Counted from the first letter of the stretch, positions 19,626 through 28,997 are shown. The stretch is DNA of 64,000 nt from Hyphomicrobiales bacterium (GCA_900472295.1 UCIA01000003.1:381073-445072), one strand, 5' to 3'. Notes: a model not told the origin generated them from the sequence alone. Numbers and translations are program-made.

Positions 19626-20921
19626 TCAGCCGCCGAACATGCCGAGCAGCTTGTTCTTGATCTTCGACATCCGGCCTTCCTCGGGAGCGGGCTCGGCGGG
19701 CGCTGCCTCGACGCTCGCGGTGGCGACCGGCTGCTGGGCGGCCTGCTTGGCGGCTTCCTTTTCGGCCAGCATCTGGGCCTTGGCAGCTTCTTTTTCGGCG
19801 AGTGCCTGGGCCTTGGCGGCTTTCGCGGCCTCGATCGCCGCAACCCGCTGTTCTTCGGCCTTGCGCTTGGCTTCCTTCTCGGCGTCGAGTGCCGCCATCT
19901 TGCGGCCGGCCGGCGAATCGATGCGGCCCATGCGCGCCGTTTCGGTCACCGTGCCGTCGGAATTCAGCGACGGCGGATCGATCGGCACGCGCTCGCCGCG
20001 GGCGCGCCGCTTCGACCAGTCGGAAACGATGCTGGCTTCCTTGATGCCGGCAATGGTCGGCTTGGGCGCCGGCACGCTGGCCTTGACCGCGCCGCTGAAG
20101 GCCGTGTCATAGCTGCTTTGATAGTCGTTGTAGGCGCTCTTCAGCGAATCCGGCTGCGTGGTGGCGGGGCAGGCGCCGGTCGGATCGAAAGTCGTGCCTT
20201 CGGGCGCCACCTGGTTGAAGACGTAGCGCTTGTTGCAGACGTCAACCTTCGGCGGCACCTTGGTGATCTCGAAATTGTCGTAGCCGACCTTCAGCATCTT
20301 CCAGAAATCGTAGTTCGGGTCGTTGCGGTAGCGCGCCATGTTGGCGGCGGTCATGCGGAACGGAAAAGCCTGGATCTGGAACTCGGTCTGGCCGCCCTGG
20401 AAGGCGTCACGGCCGAAAGCGTAAATCTGCTCGATCTGCGGATCGGTCATCGAGTAGCAGCCCGACGACGAGCAGGCGCCGTGCACCATCAGATTGGCGC
20501 CGGTGCGGCCATTGGCACGGTCATAGGCGTTGGGATAGCCGATGTTGAAGGACAGATGATAGTTCGAGCGCGGGTTCATCTGCGACGGGCGAACCGTATA
20601 GAAACCTTCCGGCGCCTGGCGGTCGCCCTCGGTGTATTTGGGGCCGAGCTTGCCCGACCATTTGCAGATGTCGTAGCTGGCGACCATCTCGTAGCGGCCG
20701 TTGGTCTTGGCCTTCCAGATTTCGAGCTTGCCCTCTTCCTTGAAGATACGGGCCATCACCGACGAGGTGCGGATCATGCCCTTGGCCTTCATGTCGGCCA
20801 GGATCTTGTCCGGCAGCGGCTTGCTGGCTTCGGGCGCGAAATTCTTCATCGAGGAATCGTTGCAGCCGGCAACGCCGAGGGCGGCGATCAGAAGTCCGGT
20901 GCGGGCGAGCTTGGCAAACAT
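19626..20921 (-). CDS. L,D-transpeptidase (YkuD/YafK type) lipoprotein with coiled-coil tail
   Basis: 431 aa. The N-terminus is a lipoprotein signal with lipobox VAGC ending at Cys20. The catalytic YkuD motif is HGACSSSGCYSM at 147-158, with nucleophile Cys155 and His147. The arrangement with a preceding GFYTV segment is that of the YafK-like murein L,D-transpeptidases, which form or cut 3-3 cross-links or attach proteins. Residues about 340-405 are charged and alanine-rich with heptad-like repeats (AEKEAAKAQMLAEKEAAK), probably a coiled coil. The tail makes it much longer than catalytic-only relatives. Rhizobiales rely heavily on L,D cross-links for polar growth, which gives the protein a likely role. 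Confidence 0.87.
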   Translation of the reverse strand: MFAKLARTGLLIAALGVAGCNDSSMKNFAPEASKPLPDKILADMKAKGMIRTSSVMARIFKEEGKLEIWKAKTNGRYEMVASYDICKWSGKLGPKYTEGDRQAPEGFYTVRPSQMNPRSNYHLSFNIGYPNAYDRANGRTGANLMVHGACSSSGCYSMTDPQIEQIYAFGRDAFQGGQTEFQIQAFPFRMTAANMARYRNDPNYDFWKMLKVGYDNFEITKVPPKVDVCNKRYVFNQVAPEGTTFDPTGACPATTQPDSLKSAYNDYQSSYDTAFSGAVKASVPAPKPTIAGIKEASIVSDWSKRRARGERVPIDPPSLNSDGTVTETARMGRIDSPAGRKMAALDAEKEAKRKAEEQRVAAIEAAKAAKAQALAEKEAAKAQMLAEKEAAKQAAQQPVATASVEAAPAEPAPEEGRMSKIKNKLLGMFGG

Positions 20922-21089
20922 GGGTACGGCTATGTCTTTTTCTCGGGTCGCGAGCCGGACAGCGCCGGCTCCGCATGCTGAACATTTGACGGACCCTAAG
21001 CCCGTTAACCTTGAAAATTCCTTACCGCAAGCGCTGGGCGGCTTCCCTCACCGCAATGCGCCTCGCTTTACGGACTTTTTATTGAACCG

Positions 21090-21135
21090 AATGTGGCGGC
21101 ATTTTTGTGGCGAAATTGCTCCATAGCGCCACATT
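21090..21135. repeat. 9-bp inverted repeat between accA and the L,D-transpeptidase gene
   Basis: AATGTGGCG at 21090-21098 and CGCCACATT at 21127-21135 are exact reverse complements, separated by 28 bases. They lie just past the accA stop, in the promoter region of the transpeptidase gene. They could form a weak terminator or a regulator site. No T-tract follows. Confidence 0.35.
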
Positions 21136-21154
21136 GCGGTGCGCAACCGGCAAA

Positions 21155-22105
21155 TCAGAGGCTGCGGCCCATCGCCAGGTATTTTTCACGGCGCTGCTCG
21201 CGAAAATCGGTGTTGGCGCCTGCAAATTCCTGCATCGTCTTGGCAATGAGGTCGCCGGTGGAGGCGATCACCGTTTCGGGCGCGCGCTGGGCGCCGCCGA
21301 GCGGCTCGGGAATGATGGCGTCGATGATCTTCATTTGCAGAAGGTCCTGGGCGGTGATCTTCATGTTGGTCGCCGCATCCTTCAGGCGGGTGGTATCGCG
21401 CCACAGGATAGAGGCCGCGCCCTCCGGCGAGATCACCGAATAGATGGCGTGTTCCAGCATATAGACGCGGTTGGCGGTGGCGATGGCAATAGCGCCACCC
21501 GAGCCGCCTTCGCCGATGACGATCGAAATCGACGGCACTTTGAGGCTGAGACAGGTCGAGGTCGAGCGCGCGATGGCTTCCGCCTGGCCGCGCTCCTCGG
21601 CACTGACGCCGGGATAGGCGCCGGCGGTGTCGACCAAGGTCAGAAGCGGGATCTTGAAGCGGTCGGCAAGCTCCATCAGCCGCACCGCCTTGCGGTAGCC
21701 TTCAGGGCGCACCGAGCCGAAATTGTGCTTGAGCCGGCTCGCCGTGTCCGAGCCCTTTTCCTGGCCGATGACGGCCACCGGTTCGCCGCGGAAGCGGGCG
21801 AAGCCGCCGATGATCGCCTGGTCTTCGCCGAAATTCCGGTCGCCGGCAAGCGGCGTGAAATCACTGAACAGTCCCTTGATGTAGTCGAGGCAATGAGGTC
21901 GGTCGGAGTGGCGCGCCACCTGCACCTTGTTCCACGGCGTCAGCGCCTTGTAGATGTCACGCAGCGCGTCGCGGGCCCGCTTTTCGAGCTTGGCGATCTC
22001 ATCGGCGACATCGACCGCCTCGCCATTCTCGGCAAGCTTCTTCAACTCGAGGATCTTGAGCTCAAGGTCCTGCACCGGCTTTTCGAAATCGAGATAATTG
22101 TACAT
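21155..22105 (-). CDS. accA: Acetyl-CoA carboxylase carboxyltransferase subunit alpha
   Basis: 316 aa, the normal length of AccA, which with AccD transfers the carboxyl group from biotin to acetyl-CoA in fatty acid synthesis. The sequence opens with the conserved MYNYLDFEKPV, has a coiled N-terminal part (LELKILELKKLAENG) and the crotonase-like core with GEGGSGGAIAIA and ISPEGAASILW. The frame is open to 22135, but ATG 22105 matches the family start. Single gene, reading away from xerD at a 98-base distance. Confidence 0.96.
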   Translation of the reverse strand: MYNYLDFEKPVQDLELKILELKKLAENGEAVDVADEIAKLEKRARDALRDIYKALTPWNKVQVARHSDRPHCLDYIKGLFSDFTPLAGDRNFGEDQAIIGGFARFRGEPVAVIGQEKGSDTASRLKHNFGSVRPEGYRKAVRLMELADRFKIPLLTLVDTAGAYPGVSAEERGQAEAIARSTSTCLSLKVPSISIVIGEGGSGGAIAIATANRVYMLEHAIYSVISPEGAASILWRDTTRLKDAATNMKITAQDLLQMKIIDAIIPEPLGGAQRAPETVIASTGDLIAKTMQEFAGANTDFREQRREKYLAMGRSL

Positions 22106-22203
22106 TCGTGAGCGGACCGATGCGTCGGAAGGCAAAGACTGGCGGGACCCGGGAAATGGCGGCTCCGCGCGGTGGAACGTGCCCTCACATAGCGATATGA
22201 GGC

Positions 22204-23115
22204 CTAGTCGGCAAGCGGATGATGATCGTTGACCAGCCGCACCAGCCGCTCTTCCAGCACATGGGTGTAAATCTGCGTGGTCGAGATATCGGCATGACCG
22301 AGCAGCTGCTGCACGGCCCTGAGATCGGCGCCGTTCTGCAGCAGATGGCTGGCAAAAGCATGGCGCAGCACGTGCGGCGATATTTTTGCCGCTGATATGC
22401 CGGCCCGCGCGGCAAGGCCTTTCAGGTCGCGGGCAAAGACCTGCCGGGAGAGAAAGCCGCTGTCGCCGGCAGCCGGAAACAGGAACGGGCTGTCGGCGAA
22501 AGAAGGCACCGTCGCCCGGGCCGCGAGCCAGGCTCGCATTGCGGTGCGCGCCTTGGCCGATAGCGGCACCATGCGCTCCTTGTCGCCCTTGCCGCGCACC
22601 ATGAAGAAGCGGTCGTCGCGCTGGGCGACGGTCACCGGCAGCCCGACCAGCTCGGAAACGCGCAAGCCGGTGGCGTAGAGCACTTCGACCAACGCATGCA
22701 GGCGCAGCGCCGCCAGTGGGTCGCTATCGCCCGCATCGCCGGCCTCAATCGCCGCACGGTCGAGCAACCGGCCGGTATCGGCCTCGCTCATCGTCTTGGG
22801 CAACGGCCGGCCTTTCTTCGGGCTGTCCAGCGTGCCGGTCGGGTCGTCGCCGCGCAGGCCTTCGGCGTAGAGGAATTTGAAGAACTGGCGGATCGCCGAC
22901 AGTTTGCGCGCCTGCGATGTCGGCGCAAAGCCGCGTCCGGCGATGTCGTCGAGGTAGGCGCGGATGTCGGCTGCGGCGGCTCCGGCAAGTCCGCCGCCAA
23001 TCTGCTCTGATGCGTCTTCCAGGTCGCGACGATAGGAGGACAGCGTGTTTTCGGCGGCCCCGCGTTCGGCGCTCATCATTTCGAGAAAGGCTTCGATGCG
23101 AGCCGCGCTGTTCAT
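22204..23115 (-). CDS. xerD: Tyrosine recombinase XerD
   Basis: 303-aa site-specific recombinase that with XerC resolves chromosome dimers at dif. The catalytic set is complete: Arg152 in ATGLRVSEL, Lys176 in RGKGDKE, His248 and Arg251 in [10 protein letters not shown], His274 in [10 protein letters not shown] and the nucleophile Tyr283 in QIYTHV. An N-terminal SAM-like DNA-binding domain spans about residues 5-90. Its position next to accA and aroK is the housekeeping location in rhizobia, so it is not a mobile-element integrase. Confidence 0.95.
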   Translation of the reverse strand: MNSAARIEAFLEMMSAERGAAENTLSSYRRDLEDASEQIGGGLAGAAAADIRAYLDDIAGRGFAPTSQARKLSAIRQFFKFLYAEGLRGDDPTGTLDSPKKGRPLPKTMSEADTGRLLDRAAIEAGDAGDSDPLAALRLHALVEVLYATGLRVSELVGLPVTVAQRDDRFFMVRGKGDKERMVPLSAKARTAMRAWLAARATVPSFADSPFLFPAAGDSGFLSRQVFARDLKGLAARAGISAAKISPHVLRHAFASHLLQNGADLRAVQQLLGHADISTTQIYTHVLEERLVRLVNDHHPLAD

Positions 23116-23142
23116 ATCCCTGATGTCAGTTTTTCTTGTTGG

Positions 23143-23295
23143 TCAGTTCTTCTTGGGGTTCAGCTTTTCCGGCGGGATGCGCACGCTGATTTCCGCTTTT
23201 TTCGGCTCGACGAACATCGCCAGCGCCACCATCGTACCATAGGCAATGCCGGCAAGAATCATCATCGTCACGACAAAGCGGAACAGTGTCGGCAT
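23143..23295 (-). CDS. Small single-pass membrane protein, unknown function
   Basis: A 50-aa protein (MPTLFRFVVTMMILAGIAYG onward) with one hydrophobic helix at about residues 5-30, then a basic hydrophilic tail ending KLNPKKN. The frame stays open to 23484, but the upstream part is low-complexity basic sequence; ATG 23295 begins the plausible protein. It lies 27 bases upstream of xerD on the same strand and divergent from aroK. I recognise no named family. Small proteins are easily overcalled, but composition and position support it. Confidence 0.6.
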   Translation of the reverse strand: MPTLFRFVVTMMILAGIAYGTMVALAMFVEPKKAEISVRIPPEKLNPKKN

Positions 23296-23510
23296 CAATC
23301 TTCGCCCGTCTTCTTGTTCTGCGATTCCAAACCCTGTGCCCTTATGGGACGCCAATTCGGCCAATTCAAGGACGAAGGATTCTGTTTGACGCCGGTCCCG
23401 GCGCGAAAACCGTTGCACTTTCCGAGGCCTGCTCATGGCGCAATGCTTGACGCAAACGGGCTTTTGATGTCGATACGCCGGCAAAGACGGCTTAGAAACA
23501 GCACGGTCTC

Positions 23511-24122
23511 ATGAACGCGTTACCACCAAATCCTCCAGGCGAAAGCCATGCCGCACTGCTCGACATGCTGGGCAGCCGCTCGATTGTCTTTGTCGGCCTG
23601 ATGGGCGCCGGCAAGACGGCGATCGGCCGCAAGGTGGCTGCCATGCTTTCGCTGCCCTTCACCGACAGCGACCAGGAAATCGAAAGCGTGTCGCGCATGA
23701 CCGTGCCGGAACTGTTCGAGCGCTATGGCGAACCCGAATTTCGGGCGCTGGAGCAGCGCGTCATCCTGCGCCTCTTGGAAAACGGGCCGCAGGTGCTGTC
23801 GACCGGCGGCGGCGCCTTCATGAATGCACAGACGCGTGAGGCGATCGCGGGCCATGGCGTCTCGGTGTGGCTGAAGGCCGAGCTCGATCTGTTGATGGAG
23901 CGCGTTTCCAAGAAGCAGAACCGGCCCTTGCTCAAAAACCCCGATCCACGCGCTGTGCTTGAGCGGCTGATGGGGGAGCGCTATCCGGTCTATGCGACCT
24001 CCGACGTCACCGTGACGACCCGCGACGACCGCAAGGAGGTCATTGCGACCGAGGTTGTCGACGCGTTGTGCGGGCATTTCGGCATTCCGGCGGCCGGGGC
24101 GCCGGGCGAGGTACGGCCATGA
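23511..24122 (+). CDS. aroK: Shikimate kinase
   Basis: 203-aa kinase phosphorylating shikimate at O3 in aromatic amino acid synthesis. The P-loop [12 protein letters not shown] is near residue 36, the shikimate-binding DSDQEIE motif follows, then [11 protein letters not shown] and the STGGGAF motif; the lid arginine is in KKQNRPLL. An extra N-terminal 20 residues relative to the minimal enzyme is common in rhizobia. The stop overlaps the start of aroB (ATGA), so the pair is coupled. Confidence 0.95.
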   Translation: MNALPPNPPGESHAALLDMLGSRSIVFVGLMGAGKTAIGRKVAAMLSLPFTDSDQEIESVSRMTVPELFERYGEPEFRALEQRVILRLLENGPQVLSTGGGAFMNAQTREAIAGHGVSVWLKAELDLLMERVSKKQNRPLLKNPDPRAVLERLMGERYPVYATSDVTVTTRDDRKEVIATEVVDALCGHFGIPAAGAPGEVRP

Positions 24123-25249
24123 GCGAACCGGTCATTGTCGAGGTCGGTCTTGGCGAGCGCACCTATGACATTCTGATCGGCCCAGGCCTGCTAGCGCGCG
24201 CCGGCGCCGAGCTGTCGCGCCGGCTGCCCGGCACAAGGGCCGCCGTGGTCACCGACGAGAATGTTGCCGCGGCCCATCTTGAGATACTGAAGGCGGGTCT
24301 TGAAAAAGGCGGCATCCAGCCGGCTGTTATCACCTTGCCGGCCGGTGAAAAGACCAAGAGCTTTGCCCATCTCGAAGAGGTGGTCGACGGCGTGCTCGCC
24401 GCCAAACTGGAGCGCGGCGACGTCGTCATCGCGCTCGGCGGCGGCGTTATCGGCGACCTGACGGGCTTTGCCGCAGGCATCGTGCGCCGCGGCATGAATT
24501 TCGTGCAGATCCCGACCTCGCTATTGGCGCAGGTCGATTCCTCTGTCGGGGGCAAGACCGGCATCAACAGCCCGCGCGGTAAGAATCTGGTCGGCGTCTT
24601 CCACCAGCCGAAGCTGGTGCTGGCCGACACCGAAGTGCTCGACACGCTGCCAATCCGCGAATTTCGCGCCGGCTATGCCGAACTCGCCAAATACGGGCTG
24701 ATCGATCGCCCGGAGTTTTTCGTCTGGCTGGAGAAAAACTGGGGCCGCGTGTTTGCCGGTGGACCGGAGCGCACCGAAGCCATTGCCGAGGCCTGCCGCG
24801 CCAAGGCCGATGTCGTAGCCCGCGACGAGTTCGAGACCGGCGACCGCGCACTGCTCAATCTCGGCCACACATTCGGCCATGCGCTCGAAGCTGCCACGCA
24901 GTATGACGGCGCTCGTCTCGTCCATGGCGAGGGTGTCGCCATCGGCATGGCGCTGGCGCATCGGTTTTCGGCGCGGCTCAATCTGGCCAGCCCCGACGAT
25001 GCGGCACGCGTCGAAACGCATCTTCGCACGGTCGGCCTGCCCTGGCGGATGTCCGACATATCAGGCGAATTGCCGGATGCCGAGGCGCTGCTTGCCTTCA
25101 TCACCCAGGACAAGAAAGTGTCGCGCGGCGCGCTAACCTTCATCCTGACGCACGGAATCGGCCAGGCCTTCATCGCCAAGGACGTGCCGGCGTCGGAAGT
25201 GCTGTCCTTCCTCAGGGAAAACCATCCGGCTAACCGGAAAGCCGGCTGA
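24119..25249 (+). CDS. aroB: 3-dehydroquinate synthase
   Basis: 376-aa NAD- and metal-dependent enzyme for the second shikimate step. The NAD-binding [19 protein letters not shown] and [11 protein letters not shown] motifs are intact. The metal-site histidines lie in [11 protein letters not shown]. The frame opens earlier inside aroK, but ATG 24119 at the ATGA junction is the start. The CorC-like gene follows after a single base, making a three-gene operon. Confidence 0.96.
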   Translation: MSEPVIVEVGLGERTYDILIGPGLLARAGAELSRRLPGTRAAVVTDENVAAAHLEILKAGLEKGGIQPAVITLPAGEKTKSFAHLEEVVDGVLAAKLERGDVVIALGGGVIGDLTGFAAGIVRRGMNFVQIPTSLLAQVDSSVGGKTGINSPRGKNLVGVFHQPKLVLADTEVLDTLPIREFRAGYAELAKYGLIDRPEFFVWLEKNWGRVFAGGPERTEAIAEACRAKADVVARDEFETGDRALLNLGHTFGHALEAATQYDGARLVHGEGVAIGMALAHRFSARLNLASPDDAARVETHLRTVGLPWRMSDISGELPDAEALLAFITQDKKVSRGALTFILTHGIGQAFIAKDVPASEVLSFLRENHPANRKAG

Positions 25250-25250
25250 G

Positions 25251-26141
25251 ATGGGCACCGGCTGGACCGTCGTCGCCGTCCTTGTAATCCTCATCCTGCT
25301 GGTCGTGGCCGTGCGCACGCGCCTGCTTGCCATGTTCGGCTACGAGCTGTCGCGCATCGAACCGCTGAGGTCGACCCAGGACGAGTTGCGCGGCGCGGTC
25401 GACGATTTCCGTCGCGACGGCCAGATGGTGCGCGAGGACCGCGACCGCGTCGGCGGGCTGTTCGACCTTGCCGAGCTCGAAGTCTCCGACATCATGGTCC
25501 ACCGCACCAATATGCGCTCGGTCAATGCCGACAATGCGCCCGAAGCGGTGGTGCGCGAGATCCTGCAGAGCCCACACACCCGCATGCCGCTGTGGAAGGG
25601 CTCGCTCGACAACATTGTCGGCGTGCTGCACGCCAAGGATCTGCTTCGGGCGCTGAACGAAGTCGGCAACGATTTTTCCCGCATCGACGTGATGAAGATC
25701 GCGTCGAAGCCGTGGTTCGTGCCCGACACCACGACGTTGCAGGAACAGCTCAACGCCTTTCTGCGCGCCAAGGCGCATTTTGCCATCGTCGTCGACGAAT
25801 ATGGCGAGGTCGAGGGGCTGGTGACGCTGGAGGATATTATCGAGGAAATCGTCGGCGAGATTGCCGACGAGCACGATGTCGACATCCAGGGCGTCAAGCA
25901 GGAAGCCGACGGCTCGGTCGTCGTCGACGGCACGGTGTCGATCCGCGATCTCAACCGGGCCCTCGACTGGAACCTGCCGGACGAGGAAGCCACCACCATT
26001 GCCGGCCTGGTCATCCACGAGACGCAGTCGATCCCCGAGGAAAAGCAGGCCTTTACCTTCCACGGCAAGCGTTTCGTGGTGATGAAGCGCGACAAGAACC
26101 GGATCGCCAGGATCAGGATCAGGCCAGCCGGCGACGCCTAG
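25251..26141 (+). CDS. CorC/HlyC-like CBS-domain protein lacking the DUF21 membrane domain
   Basis: 296 aa. Residues 5-25 form one membrane helix (WTVVAVLVILILLVV). Two CBS domains then span about 80-210 (DIMVHRTNMRSV, then KAHFAIVVDEYGEVEGLVTLEDIIEEIVGEI), followed by a CorC_HlyC domain from about 215 to the end. Relatives in this aroKB-linked position usually have about 430 residues with a four-helix DUF21 domain between the first helix and the CBS pair. Here that block of about 140 residues is missing in frame, so the protein joins a single anchor directly to the CBS region. The ATG is one base after the aroB stop. Transport would be unlikely; a membrane-anchored regulatory role is possible. 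Confidence 0.82.
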   Translation: MGTGWTVVAVLVILILLVVAVRTRLLAMFGYELSRIEPLRSTQDELRGAVDDFRRDGQMVREDRDRVGGLFDLAELEVSDIMVHRTNMRSVNADNAPEAVVREILQSPHTRMPLWKGSLDNIVGVLHAKDLLRALNEVGNDFSRIDVMKIASKPWFVPDTTTLQEQLNAFLRAKAHFAIVVDEYGEVEGLVTLEDIIEEIVGEIADEHDVDIQGVKQEADGSVVVDGTVSIRDLNRALDWNLPDEEATTIAGLVIHETQSIPEEKQAFTFHGKRFVVMKRDKNRIARIRIRPAGDA

Positions 26142-26218
26142 CTCGGCCCGCGTTACCAATCATTCATTGCAACTAGACGGCGCCAAGGTGCATTTTCGCC
26201 CCGGGCAACCAGGAGACG

Positions 26219-27022
26219 ATGATGATAGACCGGCGAACCCTGCTTCTTGCGTCGTTGGCCGCGATGTTGCCGGTTGGCGCTGCAACAGCCTCGGGGAGGC
26301 CGTCTCCGCAGACGGTCGATTACGGACCGGCTAGGCTCGACATCTATGCGCCCGAGGGCGCCAGTGGCCTGCCGGTGGTATTTTTCGTCCATGGCGGCAC
26401 CTGGCAGTTCGGCAAACGTAGCCAGGTTGGCGCCAAGCCGGCCTTCCTGCTCGCCAATGGCTTCTGCTTTGTCTCCATTGACTATCGCATGCTGCCGGAG
26501 GCCGACGTTGCGACCCAGGCCAGCGATGTTGAAAAGGCCTATGCCTATGTCAGGGCCAACATCGCCCAGCACGGCGGCGATCCCAATCGCATCGTCGGCA
26601 TGGGCCATTCGGCCGGCTGTCACCTGATCGCGCTGACCGGCATGCGCGGCGGGCTGCCCGGTGTGGCGGCGCTGATCCTCGACGACACCAGGGCGTATGA
26701 TCTTGCCGCGCTTGAGAAAAGCGGCGGCATGGTGCGAGCCTACGCCCGTGTGTTTTCCGATCCCGCGCAATGGGCAGCTCTGTCGCCGGCGAGCTATGTC
26801 GACGGCGCCAAGCATCCGCCGACCTTCATCGCCTACTCCCGCGCCGATGGCCGCGACGAGCAATCGAAAGCTTTTGCCGAGCGCCTGCGCGCCACGGGCA
26901 CCGAAGTGACCCTGTTCGACGGCAGCGCCTATACGCACATGTCGATCAACCATGATTTCGGCGAGGATGGTGACGCGTTGACCGCCGCGGCGCTGGCGTT
27001 CCTGAAATCGACCGTCGGCTGA
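26219..27022 (+). CDS. Exported alpha/beta hydrolase (esterase/arylformamidase-like)
   Basis: 267 aa with a signal-like N-terminus (DRRTLLLASLAAMLPVGAATASG) that contains an RR pair, so Sec or Tat export is possible. The esterase/lipase oxyanion motif HGGTW is near residue 56 and the nucleophile elbow GHSAGCH near 137. A histidine late in the sequence (YTHMSINHDFGE) completes the triad. The sequence resembles BD-FAE/kynurenine-formamidase-like hydrolases. Two adjacent ATGs (26219, 26222) follow CAGGAGACG. It is not clearly linked to neighbours. Confidence 0.8.
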   Translation: MMIDRRTLLLASLAAMLPVGAATASGRPSPQTVDYGPARLDIYAPEGASGLPVVFFVHGGTWQFGKRSQVGAKPAFLLANGFCFVSIDYRMLPEADVATQASDVEKAYAYVRANIAQHGGDPNRIVGMGHSAGCHLIALTGMRGGLPGVAALILDDTRAYDLAALEKSGGMVRAYARVFSDPAQWAALSPASYVDGAKHPPTFIAYSRADGRDEQSKAFAERLRATGTEVTLFDGSAYTHMSINHDFGEDGDALTAAALAFLKSTVG

Positions 27023-27127
27023 TAGCCTTGAGTGTCCTGGATCAGACCAAAAATCCCGACGGGATATTGCCGTGCCGGCGCGCATAGGTGCAATTGCTCT
27101 CTTCGACCATGAGCCGGAGGGAATGTC

Positions 27128-28681
27128 ATGAATGGTGCCGACCTGCTGTGCGACGTGCTCCTGGCCAATGACGTCACCGTCTGCTTCGCCAATCCTGGCA
27201 CATCCGAAATGCATTTCGTCGCCGCATTGGACCGCAAGCCTCAGATGCGGTGCGTGCTCGGCCTGTTCGAGGGCGTGGTGACAGGTGCTGCCGACGGCTA
27301 TGCGCGCATGACCGATCGTCCGGCGGCGACGCTGCTGCATACTGGACCGGGCCTGGCCAATGGCCTTGCCAACATGCACAACGCAAGGCGTGCACGCAGC
27401 TCGATGATCAACATTGTCGGCGACCACGCCTCTTACCATCTGCCGCTCGACGCGCCGTTGACCAGCGACATCGAAGGCCTGGCGGCGCCGATGTCGAACT
27501 GGGTCGGCCGGGTCAAGGGTCCGGCCGATATCGTCCCGGCAGCGGAGGCGGCGTTCCGCGCCTCGCAGACACCACCGAGCGTCGCGACGCTGATCCTGCC
27601 GGCGGATGCAGCCTGGGGCGAGGTCGACGCGGTTTCACCCAGCAAGGTGAAGCTTTCGCTGCCGCCCGCCGTCGACATGGATGCCGTGCGCACGGTTGCC
27701 GAGGCGATCCGCGCCGCGCCGGGCCGAGTCGGCATGGTGGTGCGCGGGCTGGCGGCGCGGGCCGATGCGCTCGCAATTGCCGGGCAGATCGCGGCGGGAG
27801 CCGATGTCAGCCTGTTCAGCGAGGTGCTGATCGCCCGCATGCAGCGCGGCCGCGGGCGGTTCGCGCCGACGCGCATTCCCTATCCGGTCGATGCGGCGAC
27901 GGCGACGCTGCGGGATATCGACGTGCTGGTGCTGGTCGGCGCCAAGGAGCCGGTCGCCTTCTTCGCCTATCCCGGCAAGCCGGGGCGGCTGGTTCGGGAC
28001 GATTGCCAGGTGCTTTCGCTGGCGGCGCATGGGCAGGATCTGAAGGCGGCGCTGGAAGCGCTGGCCGATGAGCTCGGCATCAAGCCGACACAGCAATTCG
28101 CCACTGCAACGGCCTTTCCGGACGAACCGACGCCAAACGGCAAGTTGACCGACGACGCAATCGCACTATCGGTGGCGCGCAAGCTGCCGGACAATGCCAT
28201 TGTCTGCGACGAGGCCGTCACCTCGGCAAGGCGGTTCTTCGCGCTGTCGGCCTATGCGGCTCCGCACGACTACATGATGGGCACGGGCGGATCGATCGGC
28301 GGCGGCATTCCGATGGCAGCCGGCGCGGCCATCGCCTGTCCCGATCGCAAGGTGATCAATCTCGAAGCCGACGGCAGCGGCATGTACACGGTGCAGGGTC
28401 TGTGGACCCAGGCTCGGGAAAAGCTCGACGTGATCACGATCGTGTTTTCCAACCGGACTTACGCCATCCTGCATGGCGAGATGAAGAATGTCGGCGTCAA
28501 TGCGATCGGCGAGAACGCCAGGCGCATGCTCGATCTCGACCATCCGGCCCTGGACTGGGTTGCGCTGGCCAAGGGCATGGGCGTTGAAGCGGCCCGAGCC
28601 GACACCTGCGAGCGCTTCGACGCGCTACTGGACAGCGCTCTGTCGCGGCCAGGGCCTTTTCTGATCGAAGCGGTGATCTGA
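27128..28681 (+). CDS. ThDP-dependent enzyme (acetolactate synthase/benzoylformate decarboxylase type)
   Basis: 517 aa with the three-domain layout of the POX family: N-terminal PYR domain with catalytic Glu48 in LGLFEGVVTGAADGYARM, a central domain, and a C-terminal ThDP domain with the metal-binding stretch LEADGSGMYTVQGLWTQA. The diphosphate motif reads ADG-S instead of the usual GDG-S. It is shorter than IlvB (about 570 aa) and stands apart from any ilvN-like small subunit, so it is not the housekeeping acetolactate synthase. A decarboxylase or carboligase acting on an aromatic or branched 2-keto acid is plausible. Start ATG 27128 has CCGGAGGG just upstream. Confidence 0.82.
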   Translation: MNGADLLCDVLLANDVTVCFANPGTSEMHFVAALDRKPQMRCVLGLFEGVVTGAADGYARMTDRPAATLLHTGPGLANGLANMHNARRARSSMINIVGDHASYHLPLDAPLTSDIEGLAAPMSNWVGRVKGPADIVPAAEAAFRASQTPPSVATLILPADAAWGEVDAVSPSKVKLSLPPAVDMDAVRTVAEAIRAAPGRVGMVVRGLAARADALAIAGQIAAGADVSLFSEVLIARMQRGRGRFAPTRIPYPVDAATATLRDIDVLVLVGAKEPVAFFAYPGKPGRLVRDDCQVLSLAAHGQDLKAALEALADELGIKPTQQFATATAFPDEPTPNGKLTDDAIALSVARKLPDNAIVCDEAVTSARRFFALSAYAAPHDYMMGTGGSIGGGIPMAAGAAIACPDRKVINLEADGSGMYTVQGLWTQAREKLDVITIVFSNRTYAILHGEMKNVGVNAIGENARRMLDLDHPALDWVALAKGMGVEAARADTCERFDALLDSALSRPGPFLIEAVI

Positions 28682-28694
28682 GGCGGAAGAAACG

Positions 28695-28997
28695 TTACCA
28701 GCGGGTCTTTTCGCTAGGTGCGGCCGGTTCGATGGCCAGCGCATGGACGCCCGTTTGCAACTCGTGCGCCAGCAGCTCGTTGACGGCGCGGTGGCGGTCG
28801 ATGCGGCTCATGCCGGCAAAGACGGGTGAAACGATGCGGACGCGGAAATGCGTCTCGCCGGTGCCGTCATAGGCGCCGTGATGGTCGGAGCCATGATGAT
28901 GGTGGCCGGCATGGAGGTGGCTTTCGTTGACGATGACCAGCCGCTCCGGCGAAAACGCCTTGTTCAGCTTGTCTTCCATGGTCGCCTGTATGGACAT
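28695..28997 (-). CDS. BolA family protein
   Basis: 100-aa BolA-like protein. The HHG-rich loop between the first strands (HLHAGHHHHGSDHHGAYDG, about residues 27-45), the FRVRIVSP core and the RHRAVNELLAHEL helix are the family features, with a conserved histidine used for Fe-S binding together with a monothiol glutaredoxin. The loop is unusually rich in histidine. It is divergent from the J-domain gene. A role in iron-sulfur cluster handling or regulation is inferred from the family. Confidence 0.9.
   Translation of the reverse strand: MSIQATMEDKLNKAFSPERLVIVNESHLHAGHHHHGSDHHGAYDGTGETHFRVRIVSPVFAGMSRIDRHRAVNELLAHELQTGVHALAIEPAAPSEKTRW

Noticed and set aside
22204..23115. Tyrosine recombinase as evidence of a mobile element
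   Set aside because: It is XerD with full catalytic set in the housekeeping position by accA and aroK, and no phage or transposon genes are near.
25251..26141. A frameshift that hides the DUF21 domain of the CorC-like gene upstream
   Set aside because: aroB is complete to the base before its ATG, so there is no room for a missing domain in this sequence. The domain is absent, not frameshifted.
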